Assembly: GCA_003402315.1 (NCBI GenBank)
Contig: QFXI01000020.1
Coordinates: forward strand, 36,625 to 100,624
Source of the DNA: Candidatus Nitrotoga sp. LAW
GTDB taxonomy: Bacteria > Pseudomonadota > Gammaproteobacteria > Burkholderiales > Gallionellaceae
Direction: 5' to 3'
Length of the DNA stretch: 64,000 bases
The notes under the pieces are model-generated. The model searched no databases, was not told the origin of the DNA, and saw only the letters and a program-made list of their open reading frames with translations. A program made the translations under genes and the position numbers. Of the stretch, positions 39,580-48,533 are shown piece after piece (position 1 is the first letter of the stretch; each line of letters begins with the position of its first letter).

Positions 39580-39593
39580 TATATAATTATATA
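39580..39593. promoter_or_regulatory. AT-rich palindrome, candidate BigR-like operator
   Basis: TATATAATTATATA is a perfect 14-bp palindrome located 29 bp upstream of the repressor ATG inside a very AT-rich stretch (39572-39625). BigR-type regulators bind AT-rich palindromes at their own promoters, so autoregulation is likely; the exact operator is inferred. Confidence 0.5.
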
Positions 39594-39624
39594 TAAAAAT
39601 ATTATATTTAAACATATATTGTTG

Positions 39625-39756
39625 ATGATCTATTTTACGATCCATACTGTTATTGGAATCGCGTTGATTACCTTTGCATTCCTATCAAACGTGGATACAA
39701 TCCAGCGACAAGTAGGTGGTGTTGAGGCAAAAACATTGAGTACTATATTTTTCTGA
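39625..39756 (+). CDS. Possible 43-residue membrane microprotein
   Basis: ATG at 39625, frame of 43 codons starting MIYFTIHTVIGIALITFAFL, one hydrophobic helix followed by a polar tail (SNVDTIQRQVGGVEAKT). It lies divergent from the BigR-like gene and upstream of the dioxygenase. There is no strong Shine-Dalgarno and I know no homologue, so it may be chance. Confidence 0.3.
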   Translation: MIYFTIHTVIGIALITFAFLSNVDTIQRQVGGVEAKTLSTIFF

Positions 39757-39966
39757 ATCAACCCGTTACTTACCAGAGCAAATCGCATATTTATGGCTAG
39801 TAGTGTGTTTCAGCAAAACCATTACCGTTCGCGGTAAGTTTGTCGAACCGCTAGTCCCGCGCCAATAGCGGCCTTCGACAAGCTTGGTTTGAACGGATTA
39901 TTTGTAATTGTTTAACGAAACGATCCATTCGGTCGTTTGTGAAAAATTTGAGCTAAAGGCACCGCC

Positions 39967-40716
39967 ATGATCTTTCGTCAATTGTTCGAGCCGTTATCAA
40001 GTACCTATACCTATTTACTCGGTTGTGAGGAAACGGGGCAAGCTGTCCTCATTGATCCGGTTATCAACTCGGTTGACCGTGATCTTGCCGAAATCAGCCG
40101 GCTTGGATTGACGCTGGCCTATAGCTTGGATACCCATATTCACGCAGATCACATCACCGCCGCCCGAGAATTAAAAATAAAAGTAGGAAGCAAGATAGCG
40201 ATGCCAGCTATAGACCGATTGCCTTGCGCAGATGTGGGAATTGAAGAAGGAACGCCCTTTAACGTAGGTAGTATCCAACTGTTGCCGATACATACCCCCG
40301 GGCATACTGACGGCCATTTTGCCTATCTGTCAGGCGACCGGATATTCACAGGTGATTCGTTACTAATCGAGGGATGTGGCCGCACCGATTTTCAGAACGG
40401 CGATGCGGACGCGCTATACAAGAGCGTCAGAGAAAAGCTGTTTTCTTTCCCGGACGAGTATCTTGTTTATCCCGGCCATGATTACAAAGACCGGCGCGTT
40501 TCTTCCATCGCTCAGGAAAAGAAACGTAATCCTCGCTTGGGCGAAGAGCTCACACTGGCGCAATTCAAAGAAATTATGGCGAACCTCAATTTGCCCTACC
40601 CTAAGTTCATTGATTTTGCAGTGCCGGGAAATAGACTGTGTGGCGTTTGCCCAGATCATCTGCCTGAAAATCTTGAGAAATATTGCGGTCAGATGACTGA
40701 TAGTCCGCAGGGATAA
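39967..40716 (+). CDS. ETHE1-like persulfide dioxygenase (MBL fold)
   Basis: 249 residues. Metallo-beta-lactamase fold with THIHADHITAA (about 57-67), HTPGHTDGH (about 110-118), TGDSLLI (Asp ligand) and the C-terminal PGHD. This ETHE1/Blh subgroup oxidises glutathione persulfide to sulfite with mononuclear iron; three ligands (His, His, Asp) are as expected. In Xylella and Agrobacterium the homologue Blh is the main BigR target, and here it lies 400 bp divergent from a BigR-like gene together with sulfur permeases, so a hydrogen sulfide detoxification role is likely. Confidence 0.87.
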   Translation: MIFRQLFEPLSSTYTYLLGCEETGQAVLIDPVINSVDRDLAEISRLGLTLAYSLDTHIHADHITAARELKIKVGSKIAMPAIDRLPCADVGIEEGTPFNVGSIQLLPIHTPGHTDGHFAYLSGDRIFTGDSLLIEGCGRTDFQNGDADALYKSVREKLFSFPDEYLVYPGHDYKDRRVSSIAQEKKRNPRLGEELTLAQFKEIMANLNLPYPKFIDFAVPGNRLCGVCPDHLPENLEKYCGQMTDSPQG

Positions 40717-41038
40717 CGGGCATTGGATTGAAAACAAGCCGGTAAAGCTGCCCGGCTATGGGATAACGAACCTAATTCACCCATCACCCGAAGTAAATGC
40801 TCCCAGTGTAACCGAATCGCCTTCTATATCCAGCAATTGGATGCCGCATTCCGGTGCGGTTATCTTGGCACCCGCCAAAGCAGACTAAAGAACCTGATTA
40901 ACGCTGTACTCGAATTTAAATTTGAATGTTTTGGACAGTTTCTATTCTTGAATTCCATCACGCAGAGAGTATCGTGATGTTCAGCCTTACCGAGCTTGCA
41001 GAGCGTCCTTCTCGAATACAATGTTAGAAGTTCTCGAT
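40717..41038. other. Intergenic region without recognised gene
   Basis: 322 bp between the dioxygenase and the convergent HNH gene. No frame with coding character and no strong terminator was seen. Confidence 0.4.
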
Positions 41039-41557
41039 TTAGAGTGCATAAGTGATTTTTTTCTCTGATACGACAATCTTACCCCTTGATTGCAACTGCT
41101 GAACCAAAATAATGAGTTCAGCTTCAGATAAACCTTTAGGGAAAAGCGAAGCGATAGTGCTCGTGAGAGTCTTAAGAGTACGTGGCTTCGAATTACCGCG
41201 CTGTTTTAAATTGGCTATAACCAGCGCAAGCTGGTCTTCCTTCGACTTTGCCGCGGTTGGTGCTTTGGGTGTGAGTTTCGGTTGTGCTACAGCTTTGGTA
41301 GAACCAGTCCCGTTAGGGCACTTGAACTGTCCCTTCTGATTGAGAACGACCTGAAATTTTTCCTTGAGAGACATGCTGCCTAGTAGCGCATTGACTGATT
41401 TGCAGCAAGCAACGCAGTTTTCGTCGTTGTTGCTCCCGCCATTGGCGCTGGCGAGAAGATGTTCAACGCTGGCCTCAGCTTTCGGTAAAGGTTGTCTGCA
41501 AAAGAAACATAGGCTTCCTTGGGCAAACATCAGGCGATCAAGTGGTTTGGTTGGCAT
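41039..41557 (-). CDS. Stand-alone HNH endonuclease-domain protein
   Basis: 172 residues. The N-terminal 60 residues carry an HNH/zinc module: CFFCRQPL, then VEHLLASANGGSNNDENCVACC, giving two CxxC-type pairs around the EHL..NG..N..N core. The middle is Lys/Pro/Ala-rich (about 80-105) and the C-terminal 60 residues (LASLFPKGLSEAELIILVQQLQSRGKIVVSEKKITY) look like a winged-helix DNA-binding fold. No restriction, methylase or phage genes are adjacent. Function unknown; a nuclease or DNA-repair accessory role is possible. Confidence 0.7.
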   Translation of the reverse strand: MPTKPLDRLMFAQGSLCFFCRQPLPKAEASVEHLLASANGGSNNDENCVACCKSVNALLGSMSLKEKFQVVLNQKGQFKCPNGTGSTKAVAQPKLTPKAPTAAKSKEDQLALVIANLKQRGNSKPRTLKTLTSTIASLFPKGLSEAELIILVQQLQSRGKIVVSEKKITYAL

Positions 41558-41771
41558 AAAACTCTAACATTTGACGTCTTAACATGAACAGATAGATTAG
41601 ACCTATCGGTATGTTCATAAATTACTGAAGCAATTTATGATCTTCAGGTGATATGACGCCTTTAGAGACGCTGGTTTAATTTTTGCGGGTAAATTCCCCG
41701 CTACTTGGGGCAGGGCGGTTTATTTTGAGTTAGAGTGTTTTAAATTCTAATATTGTTATTGAGATGATTTC

Positions 41772-42203
41772 ATGAAAATTGCCAATTATTTTTGTATTAT
41801 TTTGTTGGCTGTGGTTTGCCAGCCAACTGCACTCGCTCTTGAGACGTCCGCTGCTGTGCAAGCGTCGGTCATATTGAAGGCCGATACGAGTTGGGACGGT
41901 AAACCAATTATTTATCCTGAGGGCAAGCCTGAAATTACTGGTTTCATTATAGAAATTGCGCCTGGTGGTGAAACAGGCTGGCATTTGCATCCAGTTGCAT
42001 CATTTGGCCTAGTGCTTGAGGGTGAGCTGGAAGTTCAACTAAAAAGCGGTGCATTGAAACGGTTAAAAGCAGGCGAGGCGTTGGCGGAGGTAATTAATAC
42101 CCCTCACAATGGCCGTAATCTTGGTTCGTTTCCTGTGAAGTTAGTGGTTTTTTATGCTGGGGCTATTGGTCAAAAATTAACGGTTAAAGAGCACGATGAA
42201 TAA
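41772..42203 (+). CDS. Secreted cupin-domain protein
   Basis: 143 residues. Signal peptide (hydrophobic about 7-20, ending TALALE), then a single cupin barrel with GGETGWHLHPVASFGLVLEGELEV (metal-type His pair) and the second motif GEALAEVINTPHNGRNLG. Periplasmic. The substrate is unknown; small periplasmic cupins of this type often accompany oxidative or metal stress genes. Confidence 0.78.
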   Translation: MKIANYFCIILLAVVCQPTALALETSAAVQASVILKADTSWDGKPIIYPEGKPEITGFIIEIAPGGETGWHLHPVASFGLVLEGELEVQLKSGALKRLKAGEALAEVINTPHNGRNLGSFPVKLVVFYAGAIGQKLTVKEHDE

Positions 42204-42431
42204 TATTTTTGTTAAAAATCAATTGATAATGATCGATCGATAATCCCCTAGCCATCTAATATGCACCCTATATCCGTTACTCTATAAGCATGGTGCGCGC
42301 TTCTCTTACTTTGTCCTGCTTGGCCATTCGCAACATGTGATTTATTTGCGGTAATTTGGGCGCATCAAACCGATAATTGCCGCATGCGTCTTGAACCTGT
42401 TGTTTTTCTGGAAGTATTGCGGAATTAGAAT

Positions 42432-42503
42432 ATGAGTAAAAATGTTAGCTTGATTATATTAGGATTCCTAATTATAATTAGACCAGTTATCGTGTTTATA
42501 TGA
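42432..42503 (+). CDS. Possible 23-residue hydrophobic microprotein
   Basis: ATG at 42432 gives MSKNVSLIILGFLIIIRPVI plus three residues, a single very hydrophobic helix, ending 7 nt before the Shine-Dalgarno of the first thioredoxin-like gene. It could be a membrane microprotein or leader peptide; overlap with a palindrome and lack of its own Shine-Dalgarno argue against it. Confidence 0.25.
   Translation: MSKNVSLIILGFLIIIRPVIVFI
42458..42472. promoter_or_regulatory. 15-bp palindrome upstream of thioredoxin-like pair
   Basis: ATTAGGA-T-TCCTAAT has perfect 7-bp arms around one central base, 50 bp before the start of the first mini-thioredoxin-like gene. This looks like an operator for a dimeric repressor; the regulator is not adjacent. 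Confidence 0.45.
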
Positions 42504-42522
42504 GGTCATAAGGAGAAAAAAG

Positions 42523-42756
42523 ATGGGTAAATCAGTTTTTTATCATGCGGGTTGTCCTGTTTGCGTCAGTGCTGAGCATGACATTATCAATTTGGTCGGT
42601 GCCGATAATGTGGAAATTGTCCATTTAAGTAAGGATATGTCGAGGTTTGATGAAGCGGAAAAAGCAGGCGTGAAATCTGTTCCGGCGTTAGTAACGCCAC
42701 GCGGAAAGGTGCTTCACATTAATTTCGGTGCATCAATGGCTGATGTCAAAGGTTAA
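42523..42756 (+). CDS. Mini thioredoxin-like protein, copy 1 (CxxC)
   Basis: 77 residues, about two thirds of a thioredoxin. It has the redox motif as AGCPVCVSAEHDIINLVG near the N-terminus and the cis-Pro loop in VKSVPALVTPRGKVLHINFG. Strong Shine-Dalgarno AAGGAG. A paralogue follows after 60 bp. Cytoplasmic; possible thiol carrier or glutaredoxin-like role, but no partner is visible. Confidence 0.72.
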   Translation: MGKSVFYHAGCPVCVSAEHDIINLVGADNVEIVHLSKDMSRFDEAEKAGVKSVPALVTPRGKVLHINFGASMADVKG

Positions 42757-42816
42757 ATTTCACGGGATCCAGAATTTCATTTAGTTTCCTTGTTAATTTC
42801 TTAAGAAAATAAAATT

Positions 42817-43056
42817 ATGAAAAATTCGACGCTTTATCACGATGGTTGCGATATATGTGCATTGGTTGGGCAGGAAGTTGTAAATTTAATTGGGTTAGCC
42901 AATTTAGATATTGTTCATGTTGGGTTAAATCCTTTAAAACAAATTGAAGCGAAAAACAAAGGAGTCAAGGCATTTCCAGCGTTGGTGCTGAACAATGGCA
43001 ACATATTGCACTTCAATGTTGAAGAACACGAGGGAAGTGTGGACTGTTTATTTTAA
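42817..43056 (+). CDS. Mini thioredoxin-like protein, copy 2 (CxxC)
   Basis: 79 residues, colinear with the preceding protein: YHDGCDICALVGQEVVNLIG aligns with YHAGCPVCVSAEHDIINLVG, and VKAFPALVLNNGNILHFNV with VKSVPALVTPRGKVLHINF. The CxxC and cis-Pro are kept. It ends with an extra Cys (EGSVDCLF). The pair arose by tandem duplication and has diverged well beyond a recent copy. Confidence 0.7.
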   Translation: MKNSTLYHDGCDICALVGQEVVNLIGLANLDIVHVGLNPLKQIEAKNKGVKAFPALVLNNGNILHFNVEEHEGSVDCLF

Positions 43057-43221
43057 AAAAATAAAATAGGGTGCCGAATCGTATAAAAAGCCATGAAATA
43101 CTTAAACTTGGCGGGATTCATCGCGATTGATAGAGGTGCCTGAAGCTATAAATGGTTCGAGTTACGGCACAAGTCCCATTCTTGCTACAATTAGCGCTTG
43201 CAATAAATAACGGAATTAATT

Positions 43222-45048
43222 ATGTGCGGAATAATTGGTGCAATAGCGCAGCGCAATGTCGTTTCTATACTGTTACAAGGGCTGCAACGCCTGGAATATC
43301 GGGGTTATGACTCAGCTGGATTGGTCGTTGTTGAGAACAATGAATTACAACGCATCCGCAGCATCGGGCGTGTTGCGGAATTAACCACACGAAGTGCTGC
43401 TACCAGCGGCCATATTGGTATTGCCCATACGCGTTGGGCCACTCATGGTGTGCCCAGCGAACGTAACGCACACCCGCACTTGAGCGGCAATCTCATTGCC
43501 GTGGTGCATAACGGCATTATCGAAAACTACGAAGAGCTACGCACACGCCTGACGGCGCAAGGCTCCGTATTTACATCCGACACTGACAGCGAAGTCATTG
43601 CGCATCTTATTAACAGCCACTATGCGCGCGGCAATAGTTTGCTGGTTGCAACTCAGGCGGCGCTTGCTGAGTTGGTGGGCGCTTACGCTATCGGCGTAGT
43701 GGCTGCGGATAATCCGGGCCAACTAATTTGTGCGCGCAAGGGTAGCCCGTTGTTGTTGGGGGTGGGAGTGGGCGAGCATTTCATCGCATCGGATGTATCA
43801 GCGCTGTTGCCGGTGACAAAAAACGTGGTGTATCTGGAAGAGGGCGATGTGGCCGAAGTAAGCCTGCACGGCTACCGGGTTTTCGATGCCAAGGGCCAAG
43901 CGGTGGAACGTCCGGTACACGTCAGTAAACTGACTAACGCAAGCATGGAGCTGGGCGAATATCGTCACTACATGCAGAAGGAAATTCACGAGCAGCCGCA
44001 AGCGCTCGCCGACACGTTGGAAGGTGTATGTAACAGTCATTCGTTGATACCCGGTATTTTCGGTGCCGAAGCCGCAGCTGCGTTCGCACAAGTTGAAAGT
44101 ATCCTTATTCTCGCTTGCGGCACCAGCCACCATGCGGGGCTAGTGGCGCGCTACTGGCTTGAAGAAATTGCCGGTATTCCGTGTACTGTGGAAATCGCCA
44201 GCGAATATCGCTACCGCGTGAGTGTGCCTAATCCCAAGGCGTTAGTTGTAACTATTTCTCAATCGGGTGAAACCGCCGATACTCTGGCTGCCCTCAACCA
44301 CGCCAAGACATTGGGCCATCCACATACTCTTTCCATCTGCAATGTGCCGGAAAGCGCGCTGGTCAGGCTCTCTAAGCTACATTTCCTGACGCGCGCGGGG
44401 CCGGAAGTTGGAGTCGCTTCAACCAAGGCATTTACTACACAGTTAGCGGCTTTGTTCTTGCTTACGCTGGTTCTTGCTAAGCTGCGTGGAAGGTTGAGTG
44501 CAGAAAAAGAGCAGCGCCACTTGCATGCATTGCGCCATTTGCCCAGTGCGGTTCAATTGGTATTGAAACTCGAACCCGACATTGCACTCATGGCCGAGCG
44601 CTTTGCCGACAAGCGCCATGCCTTGTTCCTCGGGCGCGGGCTGCACTATCCCATCGCACTGGAAGGGGCGCTTAAGCTTAAGGAAATATCTTACATTCAC
44701 GCAGAAGCTTATCCCGCCGGTGAATTAAAACACGGGCCACTAGCCTTGGTGGACAAGGATATGCCGGTTATCGCCGTCGCTACTAACGACGTATTGCTGG
44801 AAAAGCTCAAATCCAACCTGCAAGAAGTCCGCGCACGGGGTGGAGAGCTATATGTATTTGCCGACGCGGGTACGCGTTTTCATTCAAGTGAGGGTGTACA
44901 TCTAATGCAAATGCCCGAGCATGCCGGATATTTAAGCCCTATTCTGCACACCGTTGCGCTGCAACTGCTGGCATATTACGTGGCATTGCAAAAGGGAACT
45001 GATGTCGACAAGCCGCGCAATCTGGCCAAATCTGTCACCGTAGAGTGA
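43222..45048 (+). CDS. glmS: Glutamine-fructose-6-phosphate aminotransferase (isomerizing)
   Basis: 608 residues, normal length. The N-terminal nucleophile is Cys2 ([11 protein letters not shown]), the glutaminase region has [11 protein letters not shown] and HTRWATHG, and two SIS isomerase domains follow ([24 protein letters not shown], and the C-terminal LAKSVTVE). It makes glucosamine 6-phosphate for cell wall and lipopolysaccharide. No glmS ribozyme-like context is evident in the short leader. In many proteobacteria glmU precedes; not so here. Confidence 0.97.
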   Translation: MCGIIGAIAQRNVVSILLQGLQRLEYRGYDSAGLVVVENNELQRIRSIGRVAELTTRSAATSGHIGIAHTRWATHGVPSERNAHPHLSGNLIAVVHNGIIENYEELRTRLTAQGSVFTSDTDSEVIAHLINSHYARGNSLLVATQAALAELVGAYAIGVVAADNPGQLICARKGSPLLLGVGVGEHFIASDVSALLPVTKNVVYLEEGDVAEVSLHGYRVFDAKGQAVERPVHVSKLTNASMELGEYRHYMQKEIHEQPQALADTLEGVCNSHSLIPGIFGAEAAAAFAQVESILILACGTSHHAGLVARYWLEEIAGIPCTVEIASEYRYRVSVPNPKALVVTISQSGETADTLAALNHAKTLGHPHTLSICNVPESALVRLSKLHFLTRAGPEVGVASTKAFTTQLAALFLLTLVLAKLRGRLSAEKEQRHLHALRHLPSAVQLVLKLEPDIALMAERFADKRHALFLGRGLHYPIALEGALKLKEISYIHAEAYPAGELKHGPLALVDKDMPVIAVATNDVLLEKLKSNLQEVRARGGELYVFADAGTRFHSSEGVHLMQMPEHAGYLSPILHTVALQLLAYYVALQKGTDVDKPRNLAKSVTVE

Positions 45049-45105
45049 TGGGCCAGCGAGTTATGCTTATTTCACATCCGTCCATTACTATGGGGTTGTT
45101 CCAGA

Positions 45106-45888
45106 ATGGCGGTTATCGCTGTATTCAATCAGAAGGGAGGGGTGGGCAAAACCACCACCTGCCTTAATCTTGCCGCTGCGCTGGCCAGGGGGCGGCGGCA
45201 TCCCATCGTTCTTGACCTCGATCCGCAAGGACATTTAAGTATGGCTTGTGGGCTGAAGGATGCCACTTTATCTGATGTGGGCATGACTGCTTTTTTTAGG
45301 ATGAATACTCCGCTGGCCAAGCTTTTGCGTGATACTCCGGCGGGCTGGCAGATTGTCTCTTCTTCACCCGGACTGTCCAAGATTGACGCGCTTTATGGTA
45401 GCGATCCCAAGGCTGCCACTTTGTTGAAAAAAGGCCTGAGTGAAGATCTGGCACTCACCGGCGCGCCCATCCTGATTGACTGTTGTCCCATGTTGGGAGT
45501 ACTCACGCTTAATGCTTTGCTTGCTTCAGATCGAGTACTTATTCCGGTTTCGGCGGATTTCCTCTCATTGCAAGGCGTGCATCTTCTGGATTCGGCACTT
45601 AATGTGCTTGAGGTTAAACTCAAACGTTTATTCGAGCGTCGCATTGTGGTGACCCGTTTCGATTCGCGGCGTAAACTTTCATATGAAATTTTCGACAAAC
45701 TTCGGGATCGTTACGGTTCATTGGTGTGCAATACGCGTATTAGCGAAAATGTTTCGCTTGCAACCAGCCCCATGCATGGTAAAGATGTCTTCGCTTATGC
45801 CCCGCAAAGTCCTGGTGCGGCGGATTACAAGGCGTTAACCGGAGAGTTGATTAATAGCGGATTTTTTGAAGAAAGATTGGCAGTTTGA
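45106..45888 (+). CDS. ParA-family ATPase (orphan)
   Basis: 260 residues. Deviant Walker A NQKGGVGKTTTCLNLA (about 8-23), Walker A' region VLDLDPQGHLSMA and switch DCCPMLGVLTLNALLASDRVLIPV. No ParB gene or parS site is seen beside it, so it is probably an orphan positioning ATPase (for flagella, pili or other cargo) and not part of the chromosome-partition pair. It is 57 bp downstream of glmS and convergent with pyrC. Confidence 0.85.
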   Translation: MAVIAVFNQKGGVGKTTTCLNLAAALARGRRHPIVLDLDPQGHLSMACGLKDATLSDVGMTAFFRMNTPLAKLLRDTPAGWQIVSSSPGLSKIDALYGSDPKAATLLKKGLSEDLALTGAPILIDCCPMLGVLTLNALLASDRVLIPVSADFLSLQGVHLLDSALNVLEVKLKRLFERRIVVTRFDSRRKLSYEIFDKLRDRYGSLVCNTRISENVSLATSPMHGKDVFAYAPQSPGAADYKALTGELINSGFFEERLAV

Positions 45889-45920
45889 TTTTCAATCAGG
45901 GCGACTTCCGAGTCATATTC

Positions 45921-46952
45921 TTACCCTACCAGCTTCCACTTCACCATTTCATTCGCTCTCAAAGGTACTAATTGGTGTTCTCCAAACCCGATAGTTGCAG
46001 GCACCTGCCATTCCTGCTTGCGTAAGGTAACGCTCCGAGCGTTACGCGGCAGACGATAAAAATCAGCACCATAAAAACTGGCAAAGCCTTCTAATTTATC
46101 TAGCGCTCCGGCTTGCTCAAAAACTTCTGCATAGAGTTCGATGGCGGTGTGGGCGGTGTAAATGCCGGCGCAGCCGCAAGCGGATTCTTTGGTAGGTTGT
46201 GCATGCGGGGCGCTGTCGGTGCCGAGGAAGAATTTTTTGTTGCCGCTGGTGGCCGCTGCAAGTAATGTTTCACGATGCGTTTCGCGCTTCAACACTGGCA
46301 GGCAGTAATAGTGCGGATGGATGCCGCCGATGAGCATGGCATTGCGGTTGTATAGCAGGTGGTGCGCGGTGATAGTGGCGGCGATATTATCGGGCGCGCT
46401 TTTCACAAACTCTGTGGCGTCTATCGTGCTGATATGTTCGAACACTACACGCAAATCGGGCAGGTCGCGCAGCAGCGGTTGCAGCACGCGGGCAATGAAT
46501 ACTGCTTCACGGTCGAACACGTCTACCGCTGTATCGGTTACTTCGCCATGCATAAGCAGCGGCATACCACAGCGCTGCATTTCTTCCAGAGCGGGATAGG
46601 TTTTGCGGATGTTAGTGACGCCTGAATCAGAGTTGGTGGTGGCGCCTGCCGGATAATATTTAACTGCATGCACTATGCCGCTTTGTTTTGCTGTATGAAT
46701 TTCTTTCGCTGTCGTGTTGTCGGTCAGATATAAAGTCATCAACGGTTCGAAATGTGAACCCACAGGTAGCGCGGCGAGTATGCGTGCGCGGTAGGCCTGC
46801 GCCTGTTCGGTAGTTGTAACCGGTGGGCGGAGGTTGGGCATGATGATGGCGCGGGCGAATTGGCGTGCGGTGTCGGGCAGCACGGAGTGCATTAACGATC
46901 CGTCGCGTAAATGCAGATGCCAGTCATCGGGGCGGGTTAGTTTGAATTCCAT
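45921..46952 (-). CDS. pyrC: Dihydroorotase (class II)
   Basis: 343 residues. Zinc amidohydrolase of pyrimidine synthesis. Seen: [12 protein letters not shown] (metal His pair, about 6-17), carbamylated Lys in [17 protein letters not shown] (about 95-111), HGEV (about 131-134) and catalytic Asp in GTDSAPH (about 247-253). The length and motifs match the E. coli-type PyrC. It is convergent with the ParA gene and lies 44 bp from rsmI on the same strand. Confidence 0.96.
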   Translation of the reverse strand: MEFKLTRPDDWHLHLRDGSLMHSVLPDTARQFARAIIMPNLRPPVTTTEQAQAYRARILAALPVGSHFEPLMTLYLTDNTTAKEIHTAKQSGIVHAVKYYPAGATTNSDSGVTNIRKTYPALEEMQRCGMPLLMHGEVTDTAVDVFDREAVFIARVLQPLLRDLPDLRVVFEHISTIDATEFVKSAPDNIAATITAHHLLYNRNAMLIGGIHPHYYCLPVLKRETHRETLLAAATSGNKKFFLGTDSAPHAQPTKESACGCAGIYTAHTAIELYAEVFEQAGALDKLEGFASFYGADFYRLPRNARSVTLRKQEWQVPATIGFGEHQLVPLRANEMVKWKLVG

Positions 46953-46995
46953 GGTGGTTATTTTAGCTGAATGTCAAAGTGAGATGAATCCTGGG

Positions 46996-47862
46996 CTAAG
47001 CCGAGGACTTGAGTGAAAGCGCGCGTTGGTATAGTTCGTTACGTCCTGCGCCAGTGATACGCACAGCAAGTTGTACTGCCTGTTTGAGCGGTAATTCGTG
47101 CAACAGCGCCGACAATACATGTTCAGTGTCTGCATCCAAACCTTCCTGTTGTTCTACCGCGCTGGAAACCAGCAATACGAATTCGCCCCGTTGACGGTTA
47201 GTATCACCATTCAGCCAAACCATTGCCTCCGCGAGGGAGCATTGATGAATGCTCTCGAAAAGCTTGGTGATTTCGCGCGCAAATACAATTTGCCGATCAC
47301 CGCCGAAAACGCTTTGCAGATCGGTCACGCATTCCAGTATGCGATGCGGGGCTTCGTAAAATATCAGGGTGTAGGGCAAGGCGATCAGTTCTTGTAACGC
47401 GCGGCAACGTGCAGCTGCTTTATTGGGCAGAAACCCATAAAACAGGAAATGCGGTGCGGGCAGGCCGGCGGCAGACAGGGCCGCTAAGGCGGCGTTTGCT
47501 CCAGGAATAGGGATCACGCGGTAACTAGCAGCGCGCACTTCTGCCACTAATATCGCACCGGGGTCACTTATCGCCGGGGTGCCTGCATCGGATACCAGGG
47601 CAACCGACTGACCCCGGGCCAGCAGCGCGATTACTTTTTCTGCCGCCGCCCGTTCGTTGTGTTGGTGCAATGCCATTAGCCTATTTGCCGCAATGGAATA
47701 ATGCATCAGCAGATTCGCAGTATTACGCGTGTCTTCAGCGGCAATGGCATCCGCAGATATAAGCACATCCAACGCACGCAAACTGATATCCCGCAAATTC
47801 CCAATTGGGGTGGCAACCACATATAATGCACATTCTAATTTTTGTTTTTGCCCGCTATGCAC
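46996..47862 (-). CDS. rsmI: 16S rRNA (cytidine(1402)-2'-O)-methyltransferase
   Basis: 288 residues. SAM-dependent enzyme of the tetrapyrrole-methylase fold: LYVVATPIGNLRDISLRALDVL (about 13-34), EDTRNTANLL, VSDAGTPAISDPG and FYEAPHRI. It methylates C1402 at the ribosomal P site. It is divergent from yraN, the common proteobacterial arrangement. Confidence 0.96.
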   Translation of the reverse strand: MHSGQKQKLECALYVVATPIGNLRDISLRALDVLISADAIAAEDTRNTANLLMHYSIAANRLMALHQHNERAAAEKVIALLARGQSVALVSDAGTPAISDPGAILVAEVRAASYRVIPIPGANAALAALSAAGLPAPHFLFYGFLPNKAAARCRALQELIALPYTLIFYEAPHRILECVTDLQSVFGGDRQIVFAREITKLFESIHQCSLAEAMVWLNGDTNRQRGEFVLLVSSAVEQQEGLDADTEHVLSALLHELPLKQAVQLAVRITGAGRNELYQRALSLKSSA

Positions 47863-48085
47863 TGCACTTCCTCGTATTGTCGCTTATTAGCCGCCATACT
47901 ATACGTGAGCGTGGAAGGCTGTGCCACTCCCAAAAAATGCCTCAAGTTCGGCCATCCCATTTTTGAAATGGGGCAAGGATGATTTGTTCGCATGCCAACC
48001 CGTCATTCAAGCCTGAAATGGAACGTTTTTATGCGCCCGCTGTCCATACTTTTCACCTGATGCAGAAATCAATGTCGCTGCAAGT

Positions 48086-48430
48086 ATGAGTACACGCGGC
48101 GCCCAGGCCGAACAGTTAGCGGCGCAATTTCTGCAACGCCATGGCCTCAAATTGTTGCAACGCAACTATAGCTGCCGTTATGGCGAAATTGACCTGATTC
48201 TGCAAGATGGTGACACGTTGGTATTTGCTGAGGTACGTTTGCGCAGTCGTGGCGATTTCGGCGGTGCTGCGGCCAGCATTAATGCGGCCAAGCAGGCTCG
48301 ACTGATACACACGGCTCAGCATTACCTCGCCACACTGAGCCGTACTCCACCTTGCCGTTTTGATGCGTTGTTGTTTGATACGCTGGATAGCGTTCGATTG
48401 GAATGGATCAAGAATGCTTTTACCGCCTGA
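48086..48430 (+). CDS. yraN: YraN family protein (UPF0102)
   Basis: 114 residues. Nuclease-like PD-(D/E)xK fold with GAQAEQLAAQFLQRHGLKLLQRNYSCRYGEIDLI and FAEVRLRSRGDFGGAAASI. Function is not established. Divergent from rsmI and followed after about 100 bp by the BON lipoprotein gene. Confidence 0.92.
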   Translation: MSTRGAQAEQLAAQFLQRHGLKLLQRNYSCRYGEIDLILQDGDTLVFAEVRLRSRGDFGGAAASINAAKQARLIHTAQHYLATLSRTPPCRFDALLFDTLDSVRLEWIKNAFTA

Positions 48431-48533
48431 TTTCGGGTAACATTCCGCATTCATCGCAGCGGATTTTTGGCACTGGCAACTTTGAGCAGCAGAATCCGTC
48501 GACACTTCGACGACATATTAGTGAGAGGGGAAC

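Larger units (their letters stand above)
42204..42522. other. Leader region upstream of tandem thioredoxin-like genes
   Basis: About 320 bp. It contains A/T tracts, a GATCGATCGATAATC stretch near 42232, the palindrome at 42458-42472, a 23-codon frame and the strong Shine-Dalgarno AAGGAG at 42510. No larger gene is supported. Confidence 0.4.

Noticed and set aside
45106..45888. ParA-like gene as sign of plasmid or chromosome origin
   Set aside because: No parB, parS, rep or dnaA context; flanked by glmS and pyrC, so an orphan ParA is more likely.
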